Positions 54,402 through 62,896 of a stretch of 64,000 nt of DNA are shown piece by piece. The notes beneath the pieces are model-generated. The model saw nothing but the letters and a program-made list of their open reading frames with translations. It was not told where the DNA came from and searched no databases. Origin of the DNA: Neokomagataea tanensis (GTDB taxonomy: Bacteria > Pseudomonadota > Alphaproteobacteria > Acetobacterales > Acetobacteraceae). The translations under genes and the position numbers were made by a program. Location of the stretch: assembly GCF_006542335.1 (NCBI RefSeq), contig NZ_CP032485.1:405501-469500 (forward strand), given 5' to 3'. Numbering within the stretch: the first letter of the stretch is position 1; every line of letters begins with the position of its first letter.

Positions 54402-55349
54402 TTAAAGAGCTTTGAGCAGTGCTTCGATTTCAGACGGCGTGCCAGCATTGTCAGCCTTCAGTGCGGGCGCAATACGGCGGGCCAGCCCGCACAGCACTTT
54501 GCCTGCACCGAGTTCATGCATGTTGGTAATGCCCATTGCTTCTGTGGCCTGCACCGTCTCACGCCAACGAACAGTACCAGTAACCTGCTGTACCAATAGT
54601 GCACGGACAGCATCTGCATCCGTCACTTTCGCAGCAGTGACATTCGCAACAACTGCAATACGCGGCGCGTTGAGAGCTGCCTTTGCCAGAGCCTCTTCCA
54701 TTTCACGCGCGGCAGGTGCCATCAGCGATGAGTGGAACGGTGCTGAGACAGGCAGCTTCACAGCGCGCTTGATGCCTTTTTCCTTCGCGAGTGCGATGGC
54801 GCGGTCAATAGCCCCCATCTTCCCAGATACGACGATTTGCCCACCGCCATTATCATTCGCGATTTCCAGCGTTTCACCTTGCGCTGCTTCAGCGCAGATC
54901 TCTTGCGCCAGCTCCGCTTCAACGCCCAATAACGCCGCCATGCCACCTTCGCCAGCAGGCACTGCGCGCTGCATAGCTTGGCCACGCAAGCGTAAAAGAC
55001 GCGCGCCCTCTGCCACACCAAGTGTTCCAGCAGCTGCAAGCGCTGAGTATTCACCCAGAGAATGCCCCGCCACTAACGCAGCTTTATCGGCGAGTGCGAA
55101 TCCACCCTCAGCTTCCAAAGCACGGACTGCCGCAAGAGATACGGCAAACAATGCTGGCTGCGCGTTTTCTGTCTGCGTGAGGACGTCTGCGTCCCCTTCA
55201 AACATCAACCGGGAAAGATGCTCACCCAGTGCATCATCGACTTCCTGGAAAACGGCGCGCGCTACAGGAAAAGCATCGTACAATGCCTGCCCCATACCAA
55301 CGGACTGACTGCCCTGACCGGGAAAGACAAAAGCATGAACGGACATCAA
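54402..55349 (-). CDS. fabD: Malonyl-CoA:ACP transacylase
   Basis: 315 residues. Nucleophile in GHSLGEYSALAA (Ser about 94), QTENAQPALFAV and the C-terminal His in PVSAPFHSSLMAP are the active-site elements. Loads malonyl onto ACP. First gene of fabD-fabG-acpP-fabF-mltG. The reading opposite (54412-55308) is a shadow. Confidence 0.97.
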   Translation of the reverse strand: MMSVHAFVFPGQGSQSVGMGQALYDAFPVARAVFQEVDDALGEHLSRLMFEGDADVLTQTENAQPALFAVSLAAVRALEAEGGFALADKAALVAGHSLGEYSALAAAGTLGVAEGARLLRLRGQAMQRAVPAGEGGMAALLGVEAELAQEICAEAAQGETLEIANDNGGGQIVVSGKMGAIDRAIALAKEKGIKRAVKLPVSAPFHSSLMAPAAREMEEALAKAALNAPRIAVVANVTAAKVTDADAVRALLVQQVTGTVRWRETVQATEAMGITNMHELGAGKVLCGLARRIAPALKADNAGTPSEIEALLKAL

Positions 55350-55421
55350 GACCCCTTTTTAGTGTACCAAAAATGCTCGTGCCGTGATGCTGCTTCCCGG
55401 CGCATCTGTCAAATCCCGCCC

Positions 55422-56159
55422 CTAATGCGCCTCTTTTTCCTGCACAAATCTAACTTTTGGATTTCCGGGCGCCAAAACACGGACCCACACAAGCGGCTTA
55501 CTGGCATGAAACACCGCATCTTCCGAGAAATCTTGAGGGCGGAAATTGTAAAGATATGACGTTGCACCGCCATTATCGACCAAGAGGCGCGTTGTCCCCC
55601 CTTCTGTGACCTCTAAGCGGGACGACGGGGCAACAGCCAACTGCATGCGATGTGCGTCCGGCATGAAAACAGCCAGCACAAAACCCGTAATATCCTCAAC
55701 GCAGGCATTAACCTGCTCCAGCCAGTGCCGCGCATCCTCACCCGTAAAGCGTGTGGGGTCTGGCGCAGCTACCTGTAAAAAAATCTGGTTCACTACGGTT
55801 TTGTCTTCCGCTGACGTTTGTAAGACAGGCGGATTTTCCAAACGCAACGCATCGTCCATCGGGACGTGCAGGTCCGGATCGTTCCCACGGTAAAGCGGAA
55901 TATCTCCTCTCATCGTATGCACGACCAAACCAGCAGTTGAGGGCAACCCGTGGTCCGGCTCAGTCTCACCAACGAAAACCAAGCTCAGTCCATGCCGTGC
56001 GCGCTCGGGGAATTTTTGAAAACGGTCGGAAACACGTATCAGCCGTTTGTAGTCTGCAACTTTATGAACCCGCCGCCCCGCGACCTCAATCGTTTCGTCA
56101 GCCCAAAGTGGCTGGACAATTAAAAAACCAAGAAAAAGAATAGCGTATATTTTTCTCAT
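55422..56159 (-). CDS. Secreted hypothetical protein
   Basis: 245 residues with a Sec signal (MRKIYAILFLGFLIVQPLWA). The mature part has no family that I know; it repeats polar and aromatic stretches such as RLIRVSDRFQKFP and YNFRPQDFSED, ends with VRVLAPGNPKVRFVQEKEAH, and has one Cys. It is predicted periplasmic. Starts 13 bases after the methyltransferase gene, so it may be part of the same unit; it is not linked to the fab genes functionally. Confidence 0.55.
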   Translation of the reverse strand: MRKIYAILFLGFLIVQPLWADETIEVAGRRVHKVADYKRLIRVSDRFQKFPERARHGLSLVFVGETEPDHGLPSTAGLVVHTMRGDIPLYRGNDPDLHVPMDDALRLENPPVLQTSAEDKTVVNQIFLQVAAPDPTRFTGEDARHWLEQVNACVEDITGFVLAVFMPDAHRMQLAVAPSSRLEVTEGGTTRLLVDNGGATSYLYNFRPQDFSEDAVFHASKPLVWVRVLAPGNPKVRFVQEKEAH

Positions 56160-56171
56160 TAACGAACCTCA

Positions 56172-57059
56172 TTATATTTTTTGCAATACAATTAAAACAT
56201 GAGGAAAACGCGCAGGATTATCTACATACTCTACCAAACGAAATAAATGTGACCAGTTTTTTAAAATATAATTTTTTGGAATAATTGCTTCACCATAATG
56301 AGCCTCTGGAAAAGGCGGCTTGGCTATTGCCGCGTGCAAATACTTTCCAGCCTCGAACGCTGAATTTGCACGACCTTCGTCCGTAAAACTATCTGCACAC
56401 GCTTCGTGCCAAGGGTGCTCAAGACGCATTCCTGATGCGCGGCGCAGTCTCTGCTCCGCGCAAAACGCCAAAAAACGGCGGCTTTGCGTCGTTACGACAG
56501 CCAAACCACCTTTACGCAGCAAACGGTGTATTTCCCGCATCCACTGATCTGCACTGAATTCACTTACATGCGCAAAATAGGACCACGACGTCACAAGATC
56601 GAGGCTTGCGTCTTGAAGCGGCAAAGCAGGGGCAAAACCACTATGGAAAAAATTAACACAAGGGTTGGCACGGCGCGCGGCAAGAAGAAAACGGTCTGTT
56701 TGCTCAACGCCCTGCAAAAACTCAGGGCGTATATCTTTCATGAAGAGCCGCAGCATTCGCCCCCAACCACAGCCGACATCCAGCAATGCTGTATCTGAGC
56801 GCACGGGACGCCCTACATAAGCGCAATATGCTTTGATTTCCCGGTAAAAAACATAGGCCTCATGCAGAGATACCTCTCCGTCATGCCCGTGTATTTCACG
56901 CTGCAATGTTTCGGGAGGATATGACGGGAAAGAGACTCCCCTCTGCTCCGGTGTATGTAATGAGGCCAATAAAGCCTGTAACCACTCTTCATCACGCGCC
57001 GTGCCAAATGCCTGGAATACGGCGTCAGTGGTTTCAGAATGGTTCATGCAGTGCACCAT
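56172..57059 (-). CDS. Class I SAM-dependent methyltransferase
   Basis: 295 residues. ALLDVGCGWGRMLRLF (about residues 93-108) is SAM motif I; QGVEQTDRFL is the acidic loop, and LDLVTSWSYFAHVS is motif III. N-terminus and the acceptor-binding C-terminus are unfamiliar, so the target is unknown. The start could be ATG 57059 or 57047. It follows an 11-bp inverted repeat with inner direct repeats, which may control it. Confidence 0.72.
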   Translation of the reverse strand: MVHCMNHSETTDAVFQAFGTARDEEWLQALLASLHTPEQRGVSFPSYPPETLQREIHGHDGEVSLHEAYVFYREIKAYCAYVGRPVRSDTALLDVGCGWGRMLRLFMKDIRPEFLQGVEQTDRFLLAARRANPCVNFFHSGFAPALPLQDASLDLVTSWSYFAHVSEFSADQWMREIHRLLRKGGLAVVTTQSRRFLAFCAEQRLRRASGMRLEHPWHEACADSFTDEGRANSAFEAGKYLHAAIAKPPFPEAHYGEAIIPKNYILKNWSHLFRLVEYVDNPARFPHVLIVLQKI

Positions 57060-57062
57060 CTC

Positions 57063-57099
57063 ATTAGGGAATAACGATTCTTTAACGATATTCCCTAAT
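57063..57099. repeat. 11-bp inverted repeat with inner direct repeat
   Basis: ATTAGGGAATA (57063-57073) and TATTCCCTAAT (57089-57099) are exact inverted copies. TAACGAT occurs twice in between and overlapping them (57072-57078 and 57083-57089), 11 bases apart. Sits between the methyltransferase and the glycine-betaine-binding-like gene, before the former. It may be an operator; a terminator without T-run is the alternative. Confidence 0.6.
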
Positions 57100-57122
57100 T
57101 ATGAGAAGGGCTTCCAACCCAA

Positions 57123-57854
57123 TCAGGCATCTCTTGGGATTAAACGGCCACGCTGCCACGACTCAGCAGCTTCCTCTGGGTCCTGCTCTTCAACAGCAAT
57201 GACGTAATCCAGCGCGCTCATAACTTTATTACCGAGCATCATTTCCGAGAGTTCATCAATCAAGTCACTATCGGTGCGCGCCGCAGCTGGTCCGGTCAGC
57301 ACCATACGCGCCGACAACTCACCGCCAAGGAGTTCATCTGGATCATCTACAAGGGTAAGAAAGTTATGATGAAAAACTGCATGAGGCTGCATGGCTGCAA
57401 CGAGGACCTTCTCGCCCGCTGCACGCGCTTTTTCAAGGCGGCCATACAGAGCTGCTTCGCCCACAACTTCAATCGGTAAAGAAGACAAAGCCGGCAGACG
57501 CTTCAATGCACCATCCAGCGCCTCTCTCGCATCTTCCGCAACGATCAAGCGCTCTACCTGCGTTGCATCCAGATTGTTTACAGCCCCCATTGGGGTCAAA
57601 GCTGCAAAAGATGCACGTGGTTGGTACAGGTCACCAATGACGCGCGCGCCATCCGGAACCAGCCCAGCGTCGCGCGGGAACCAAGCCGACACTAAAAGAT
57701 CGACTTCACCACTTTCCAATGTTTCAGCGACATCATCCGGATCAAGATCCAGGAAATCGACCTCCACATCATGCGCTTCCAACACGCGCGCTACAGCACT
57801 GGCGCAGCCTGCATGTAATGAAGTGTACAAATGGCCGATGATCAACTGGGTCAT
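57123..57854 (-). CDS. OpuAC-like substrate-binding protein without signal peptide
   Basis: 243 residues from the ATG at 57854; an ATG at 57905 would add 17. It resembles the glycine-betaine/proline-binding (OpuAC/ProX) fold: IIGHLYTSLHAGCASAVARVLEA (first lobe, 21 residues split by the opening loop), VDLLVSAWFPRDAG and VAAMQPHAVFHHNFLT (second lobe). The usual signal peptide and lipobox are missing, and no ABC permease or ATPase is adjacent. So it may be a cytoplasmic sensor or a solute-binding protein with another partner. Ligand unknown. Confidence 0.62.
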   Translation of the reverse strand: MTQLIIGHLYTSLHAGCASAVARVLEAHDVEVDFLDLDPDDVAETLESGEVDLLVSAWFPRDAGLVPDGARVIGDLYQPRASFAALTPMGAVNNLDATQVERLIVAEDAREALDGALKRLPALSSLPIEVVGEAALYGRLEKARAAGEKVLVAAMQPHAVFHHNFLTLVDDPDELLGGELSARMVLTGPAAARTDSDLIDELSEMMLGNKVMSALDYVIAVEEQDPEEAAESWQRGRLIPRDA

Positions 57855-57944
57855 AGGGTCCGTCCGTAAAGATGGGGCCCCAGACTTCCAAAAACACCGG
57901 GGCACGCAGCGTCGATAAGCCGCGCGCCCCGTTTTGTCACGCCC

Positions 57945-60044
57945 TTACCAGATTTTTACGCGCTGATCTGGCGTTAAATAGAGCTTATCACCCGCTTTAA
58001 CACCGAACGCGTCGTACCATGCGTCAATGTTATGCATTGGCATGTTCACACGTGCTTCTGCAGGTGAGTGTTCGTTCGACAGAACCTGACGGCGTAGCGA
58101 ATCCGGCTTGTCCTTCTCGCGCCACACCTGTGCCCAGCCCAAGAACACCCGCTGATCACCCGTCAGGCCGTGCTTCTTCTCGTCGGGTTTGCCATGCAAG
58201 GAGTTATGATACGCTTGCAGGCCAAGGTTCAAACCGCCCAGATCGGCAATGTTCTCACCCATAGTCATTTTGCCATTGATATGCAGGCCAGGCAGTGGCT
58301 CCTGCGCATCAAACTGCGCACCAAGGCGTGCAGCAAGCTTTTCAAACGCTGCCGTAGATGCTGGTGTCCACCAGTCATGCAAACGACCATGCTCGTCATA
58401 ATGACGGCCCTGATCATCAAAACCATGGCTCATTTCGTGACCAATCACGCCACCAATGCCACCATAGTTTACAGCCATATCACCCTTCGGATCGAAGAAC
58501 GGCGCCTGCAAAATTGCCGCAGGGAATACGATTTCGTTCATCGTTGGGTCGTTATACGCATTGACCGTTTGCGGGGTCATATCCCACTCATCGCGGTCAA
58601 CAGGCTTGTCCAGCTTGTTCAGGTCACGCTGCCAACCAAAAGCGGCGGCCCGCTCTGCGTTGCCATACACGTCTCCCTTACGGACAACGTAGCTGCTGTA
58701 ATCCCACCATTTCTTGGGATAGCCAACTTGAACAGCAAAATTGTCGAGCTTAACGAGCGCTGCTTTCCGTGTTTCAGCGTCCATCCACGGATTGTTTTCC
58801 AAACGCTGATGGAACGCAGCCTTAACTTCCTGCACCAAGCCTTCGATTTGTGCCTGAGCTTCTGGCGGAAAATACTTCGCGACGTACAGCTTACCAATTG
58901 CGAAGCCTAAAGCGCCGTTGGTTGCACGAACACCGCGCTTCCAGCGTGGGGACTGCTGATTAATACCCGAAAGAACGCGGCCGTTAAAATCAAAAGCAGC
59001 GTCGCCAAAATCATGCGAGAGGTAAGATGCCGCATTGCTACCGAGCTGGAACGCAAGCCACGCACGAATTGTCCCGTAATCCGCCCCCTTCAGCACAGAT
59101 GCAATCGCCGCAATGCCCTTTGGCTCGCGAACATTGACGATGCGCTGGTCTAAGCCTTCCTTCGGCAGCCCCGTCGAAAGCAGGAAAGTATCCCAGTCAA
59201 AGTCAGGAGCCGCAGCCTTCAGCTGTGCAACCGTCATTGGGTTATGCGTTTTAAGCGTGTCACGCGTTTCAGCGCGCGGCACTTCGACCTTCGCAATAGC
59301 TGTTTCGAGGTCTACAACCGCTTGCGCGTTCTTTGCTGGATCAGCCCAGCCCTCAAGTGTCAGAATTTTGGCGATATAAGCCTGATAGGCTTTTTTCTTA
59401 TCAGCCAGCTTTGGGTCGCTGTAATAGCTGGTATCAGGCAGCCCCAAACCGCCAGATACGCCAATGCTCATCCCTTGGTCCAACACAAGCGTGTAACGCT
59501 CTGGGTTGCTCTCGTCCTGCTCAACACCGAATGAAAAGGTTGAGAACAGCAGTGATTTGGTCGCCAGACCGAAAGCTGCCGCGAGGCTTTTGCCGTCGTT
59601 AACGCCCTGAATAATCTTCAGATCATCTGCGAGCGGCTTCGCCCCAAGCGCATCAAGGTGCTTTTGGTCGAGATATGATGAGTAGTATGTGCCGATTTTG
59701 CCGATATCGTCGCTCGGTGTGTCTGAAACATGCTTTACCGCATCGTTCAAAATTGCCTGCTGGCGAGCCAGTGCAACTTCATACAGAATCCGGAACGGCC
59801 CAAAGCTTCCCATGTCGCCCGGGATCTTCAGGTTTTTGATGTATGTCCCATTAGCGTAGTCAAAGAAATTATTGCCGGGGACGGCGCTGCGGTTCATGCC
59901 CGCCTCGTCGAAACCCCAGCCATTTTTATACGGCTGGGGCTCAGCAGCATGAGCCACTGAAGCCACACCCGCATATGCTGCCAGAGCGAATGCACTCACA
60001 CCTACGGAAAGGCGCGCTGCACGCCAAAAAGCAGATCGGTTCAT
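57945..60044 (-). CDS. pepO: M13 (neprilysin-like) zinc metallopeptidase
   Basis: 699 residues from ATG 60044. Signal peptide about 1-34. Zinc site GVIGHEMSHGFDDQG (HExxH), the third ligand Glu in GENIADLGGL, and VNAYNDPTMNEIVFPA, which binds the substrate backbone. Mature length 660 is usual. Likely an exported oligopeptidase. Its stop and the gene following on the strand (57123) are not linked. Common in acetic acid bacteria. Confidence 0.94.
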   Translation of the reverse strand: MNRSAFWRAARLSVGVSAFALAAYAGVASVAHAAEPQPYKNGWGFDEAGMNRSAVPGNNFFDYANGTYIKNLKIPGDMGSFGPFRILYEVALARQQAILNDAVKHVSDTPSDDIGKIGTYYSSYLDQKHLDALGAKPLADDLKIIQGVNDGKSLAAAFGLATKSLLFSTFSFGVEQDESNPERYTLVLDQGMSIGVSGGLGLPDTSYYSDPKLADKKKAYQAYIAKILTLEGWADPAKNAQAVVDLETAIAKVEVPRAETRDTLKTHNPMTVAQLKAAAPDFDWDTFLLSTGLPKEGLDQRIVNVREPKGIAAIASVLKGADYGTIRAWLAFQLGSNAASYLSHDFGDAAFDFNGRVLSGINQQSPRWKRGVRATNGALGFAIGKLYVAKYFPPEAQAQIEGLVQEVKAAFHQRLENNPWMDAETRKAALVKLDNFAVQVGYPKKWWDYSSYVVRKGDVYGNAERAAAFGWQRDLNKLDKPVDRDEWDMTPQTVNAYNDPTMNEIVFPAAILQAPFFDPKGDMAVNYGGIGGVIGHEMSHGFDDQGRHYDEHGRLHDWWTPASTAAFEKLAARLGAQFDAQEPLPGLHINGKMTMGENIADLGGLNLGLQAYHNSLHGKPDEKKHGLTGDQRVFLGWAQVWREKDKPDSLRRQVLSNEHSPAEARVNMPMHNIDAWYDAFGVKAGDKLYLTPDQRVKIW

Positions 60045-60148
60045 AAAAATATTCGGCCTCAAACAATGAACATTCGTTTCATCTTGAGACTAAATTTCAC
60101 AAAACGTCAAAGCGTAACCGTACAATATTGCACTATTTCAGACTAAAA

Positions 60149-60790
60149 TTAACGCAATTTGCGGTCATGCTTTTTTGTGTGCCGTGCGGCCTCGCGCGTG
60201 GGAACAACCACATTGCCCACATCGTAATTCATCGTCACCAAATGCTGGAAGAATGGTGACGCGAAATCAACGAACGCTGTATGTGCGGGGTCAGTAAAGG
60301 CATTATCCGTGATGACAGGAGCACCTGAGAAGAAGTTCCGGTCCCCTTCTGAACGGAAAGCAACCGTGAAAATCTGATCAAAGCCGTCGCCCATCTGAGG
60401 GACGCTTGCCTCTATGCTTTCAACTACAGGCCGTCCGTCAGGGCGGCGGCTATCCTGAGCCAAACGCAGGAACCGCGACAGAACTGCTGCCCTCTGCTGC
60501 TCCGTAGCATCCGCACGGTACTTGATCAGCACGATACGACGCACTTCCCCAACGTGCCAAGAAGGCGAGGTAAACTGCGCATAACCAACCTGTTTGGCCA
60601 ACTCTTGCTGGGCCAAAATCTGCGCAGGCAGTTGAGACTGCACCATTGGCACCGCAACCGGACCGGACGAAGCTATGGGCAAAGAGTAAGGGTCAACCTG
60701 TGCTGCGGCTGGTTGGGCCATCCCAAACATAACCAAAGCAGAAATGGCGCTTAAAGCAACCGGACGCATGATAGCAGATGAAAATGCCAT
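60149..60790 (-). CDS. Secreted Dabb-domain protein
   Basis: 213 residues from ATG 60790; signal peptide about 1-31 (SALVMFGMAQPAAAQ). From residue about 72, GEVRRIVLIKYRADATEQQRAAVL and later DQIFTVAFRSEGDRNFF and HTAFVDFASPFFQH follow the pattern of the Dabb (stress-responsive alpha/beta barrel) family; such dimers often bind small aromatics. The tail is basic (RHTKKHDRKLR). Exported Dabb proteins are uncommon; no clear role. Confidence 0.62.
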   Translation of the reverse strand: MAFSSAIMRPVALSAISALVMFGMAQPAAAQVDPYSLPIASSGPVAVPMVQSQLPAQILAQQELAKQVGYAQFTSPSWHVGEVRRIVLIKYRADATEQQRAAVLSRFLRLAQDSRRPDGRPVVESIEASVPQMGDGFDQIFTVAFRSEGDRNFFSGAPVITDNAFTDPAHTAFVDFASPFFQHLVTMNYDVGNVVVPTREAARHTKKHDRKLR

Positions 60791-60877
60791 GATCAGAGCC
60801 TTCCAGAATACAAACGCATAATCAGCCCAGACTTGCACAAAACCATGCGTGACGTCTTGTCATAGTGTATCCCAATT

Positions 60878-61708
60878 TTACCCTTGGGCGACACGCATCT
60901 TCTTTGCAAATCCGCGCTGACGCCAGCGGATCAAGCGATACATAGTGTTCGCTGCCAGACGTTGCCAGCGGGAGTGCGGCGTAAATCCAATTGTTTTAAA
61001 AATCATCGCCGTCACACGGTCGATATGCTTTGGCTGGTAGTACCCCATAGCCTTCGCCATATACGCAGCAATGCATTGCTTATGATCGTATGGCTGATCC
61101 GAAGAAACATTGGTCGTGTAATACGCCGAAGCAAGTTCATCATCCTCGCTTTCCGTCACACGCCCTAGGGCAATCTTGGTGCGCTCCCACGTACTCAACT
61201 TCTCGCGCTGTAGATAACGGTTCATGTGATCATAGAAGAGTTTGAAATGCCTGTACTCATCTGCAGCAATCTGCTTACAAATTGCTTTGAGCAAAGGCTC
61301 ATCCGTACCGTCTGCCAACGCCGTGTAAAAAGACGATGTTCCCGTTTCCACCATGCACCGGGCGATCAACTCCCCCGTACGTGAGCCACGAACAGATGCA
61401 TCAACGTCTACGTCAATTTTAAAGCTTTCCCGGTACCGCTCAAAAGCCGTCCAGTAGTCCCAAGTGGGGTCAGCCAACATCGCCCAACGCCCGAGTGCGT
61501 CCCCGTGTTGAATTTCCTCTACGGACCAATTTGCTGCTGCCTGACTAAAATCTGCATCACCAACGAAGACATGCTGCAAATACGTCGTATAATCGTGGGC
61601 ATTCCGTTCCACGACCGAAGCCGCTTTCACAAGCGGTATAATATCAGGATCAACCTTAGCGGGATCAAAAGAATCCCAGTCCATTTGTTCGATACGCCAA
61701 TGCTTCAT
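60878..61708 (-). CDS. Acyl-ACP-desaturase-like di-iron protein
   Basis: 276 residues, all alpha, ferritin-like. Metal ligands: Glu34 (VVERNAH), Glu65/His68 (EEIQHG), Glu121 (MVETGTS) and Glu151/His154 (ADEYRHF), the two ExxH-bearing half-sites of the acyl-ACP desaturase superfamily. It may insert a double bond into an acyl-ACP or oxidise a related chain. The protein is shorter than plant desaturases. Divergent from bioB, with 102 bases between. Confidence 0.75.
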   Translation of the reverse strand: MKHWRIEQMDWDSFDPAKVDPDIIPLVKAASVVERNAHDYTTYLQHVFVGDADFSQAAANWSVEEIQHGDALGRWAMLADPTWDYWTAFERYRESFKIDVDVDASVRGSRTGELIARCMVETGTSSFYTALADGTDEPLLKAICKQIAADEYRHFKLFYDHMNRYLQREKLSTWERTKIALGRVTESEDDELASAYYTTNVSSDQPYDHKQCIAAYMAKAMGYYQPKHIDRVTAMIFKTIGFTPHSRWQRLAANTMYRLIRWRQRGFAKKMRVAQG

Positions 61709-61810
61709 TATTCTGCCTTGTCCGTTTTCCGGCTCTTAATCGTGACGATCTGATGACACGACCGGGCGATTTTGGGTAGGTGTGTCTCAACAACGCCGGA
61801 GTAAGACACT

Positions 61811-62896
61811 GTGACACGACTAAACACCCCTCTTTCGGATACGACTCCTACGCCTGTAATGCCAGCTTATAACGACGACTTGCGGCATGATTGGACACGG
61901 GAAGAAGTTGAAGCTCTTATCGCGCTTCCCTTCCCAGAGTTGATGTTCAGAGCGCAAGAAACTCACAGAAAGCACTTTAACCCTACAAAAGTGCAGATCT
62001 CGACCCTGCTCTCCATCAAGACAGGCGGCTGCCCCGAGGACTGCGCTTACTGTCCACAAAGCGCTCGCCACGGTAACGGTGTGAAAGCCGAGCGCCTGAT
62101 GGCAGTTGAAGCCGTCATGAAAGAAGCGCGCGCGGCCAAAGCCGCTGGCGCAGGCCGATTCTGTATGGGTGCTGCATGGCGCTCCCCCAAAGAAAGAGAC
62201 ATGGAGCAGGTCTGCGCCATGATTGAAGGCGTCAAATCGCTTGGCCTTGAAACATGCGTCACATTAGGGATGCTGGATTCTGGCCAAACGGCTCGCCTCA
62301 AAGAAGCTGGCCTCGATTACTACAACCACAATCTAGACACCTCGGAAGAGTTTTACGGCGCGATTATCACCACACGCAGCTACCAAGAGCGCTTGGATAC
62401 ACTCGCCAATGTCCGTGACGCAGGCATCAACGTCTGCTGCGGCGGTATCGTCGGCATGGGCGAAGACCTCTCCGACCGTGCAGGTCTGCTTATGACATTG
62501 GCAAACCTGCCCAAGCACCCGGAGAGCGTTCCCATCAACCTTTTGGTACGCGTTGAAGGCACACCTCTCAGCACTGCGGAAGAAGTGGATCCCATCACAT
62601 TCGTCCGCATCATCGCCACTGCGCGCATCATGATGCCGCAAAGCCATGTTCGCCTTGCAGCGGGCCGTGAAAACATGACGGATGAAGCGCATGCACTGGC
62701 TTTCCTTGCAGGCGCTAACTCCATCTTCTGCGGTGAAAAGCTCCTGACAACACCCAATCCCGCTGAACACCGTGACCGCCAACTGCTCAGCAATTTGGGC
62801 ATGACCCCTATGGTCCAGCACGAATCCGAAATGGGAGCCATGCGTCCTGCTGTGCCGGAAGCAGCTTGCACAAAGCACATGGAGGCCGTCTCCTGA
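61811..62896 (+). CDS. bioB: Biotin synthase
   Basis: 361 residues. Radical-SAM cluster CPEDCAYC (CxxxCxxC, about 67-74). YYNHNLDTS and the [2Fe-2S] cysteines and Arg in RLAAGRENM are typical. Starts at a GTG at 61811 with a GGAG 9 bases upstream; the ATG at 61859 has no ribosome site. Converts dethiobiotin to biotin. The stop overlaps the CTG start of the Hsp70-like gene. Confidence 0.96.
   Translation: MTRLNTPLSDTTPTPVMPAYNDDLRHDWTREEVEALIALPFPELMFRAQETHRKHFNPTKVQISTLLSIKTGGCPEDCAYCPQSARHGNGVKAERLMAVEAVMKEARAAKAAGAGRFCMGAAWRSPKERDMEQVCAMIEGVKSLGLETCVTLGMLDSGQTARLKEAGLDYYNHNLDTSEEFYGAIITTRSYQERLDTLANVRDAGINVCCGGIVGMGEDLSDRAGLLMTLANLPKHPESVPINLLVRVEGTPLSTAEEVDPITFVRIIATARIMMPQSHVRLAAGRENMTDEAHALAFLAGANSIFCGEKLLTTPNPAEHRDRQLLSNLGMTPMVQHESEMGAMRPAVPEAACTKHMEAVS

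Noticed and set aside
54412..55308. 298-codon open frame on the plus strand opposite fabD
   Set aside because: Ala/Ser/Arg-rich composition and no motifs; fabD on the other strand has a complete active site.
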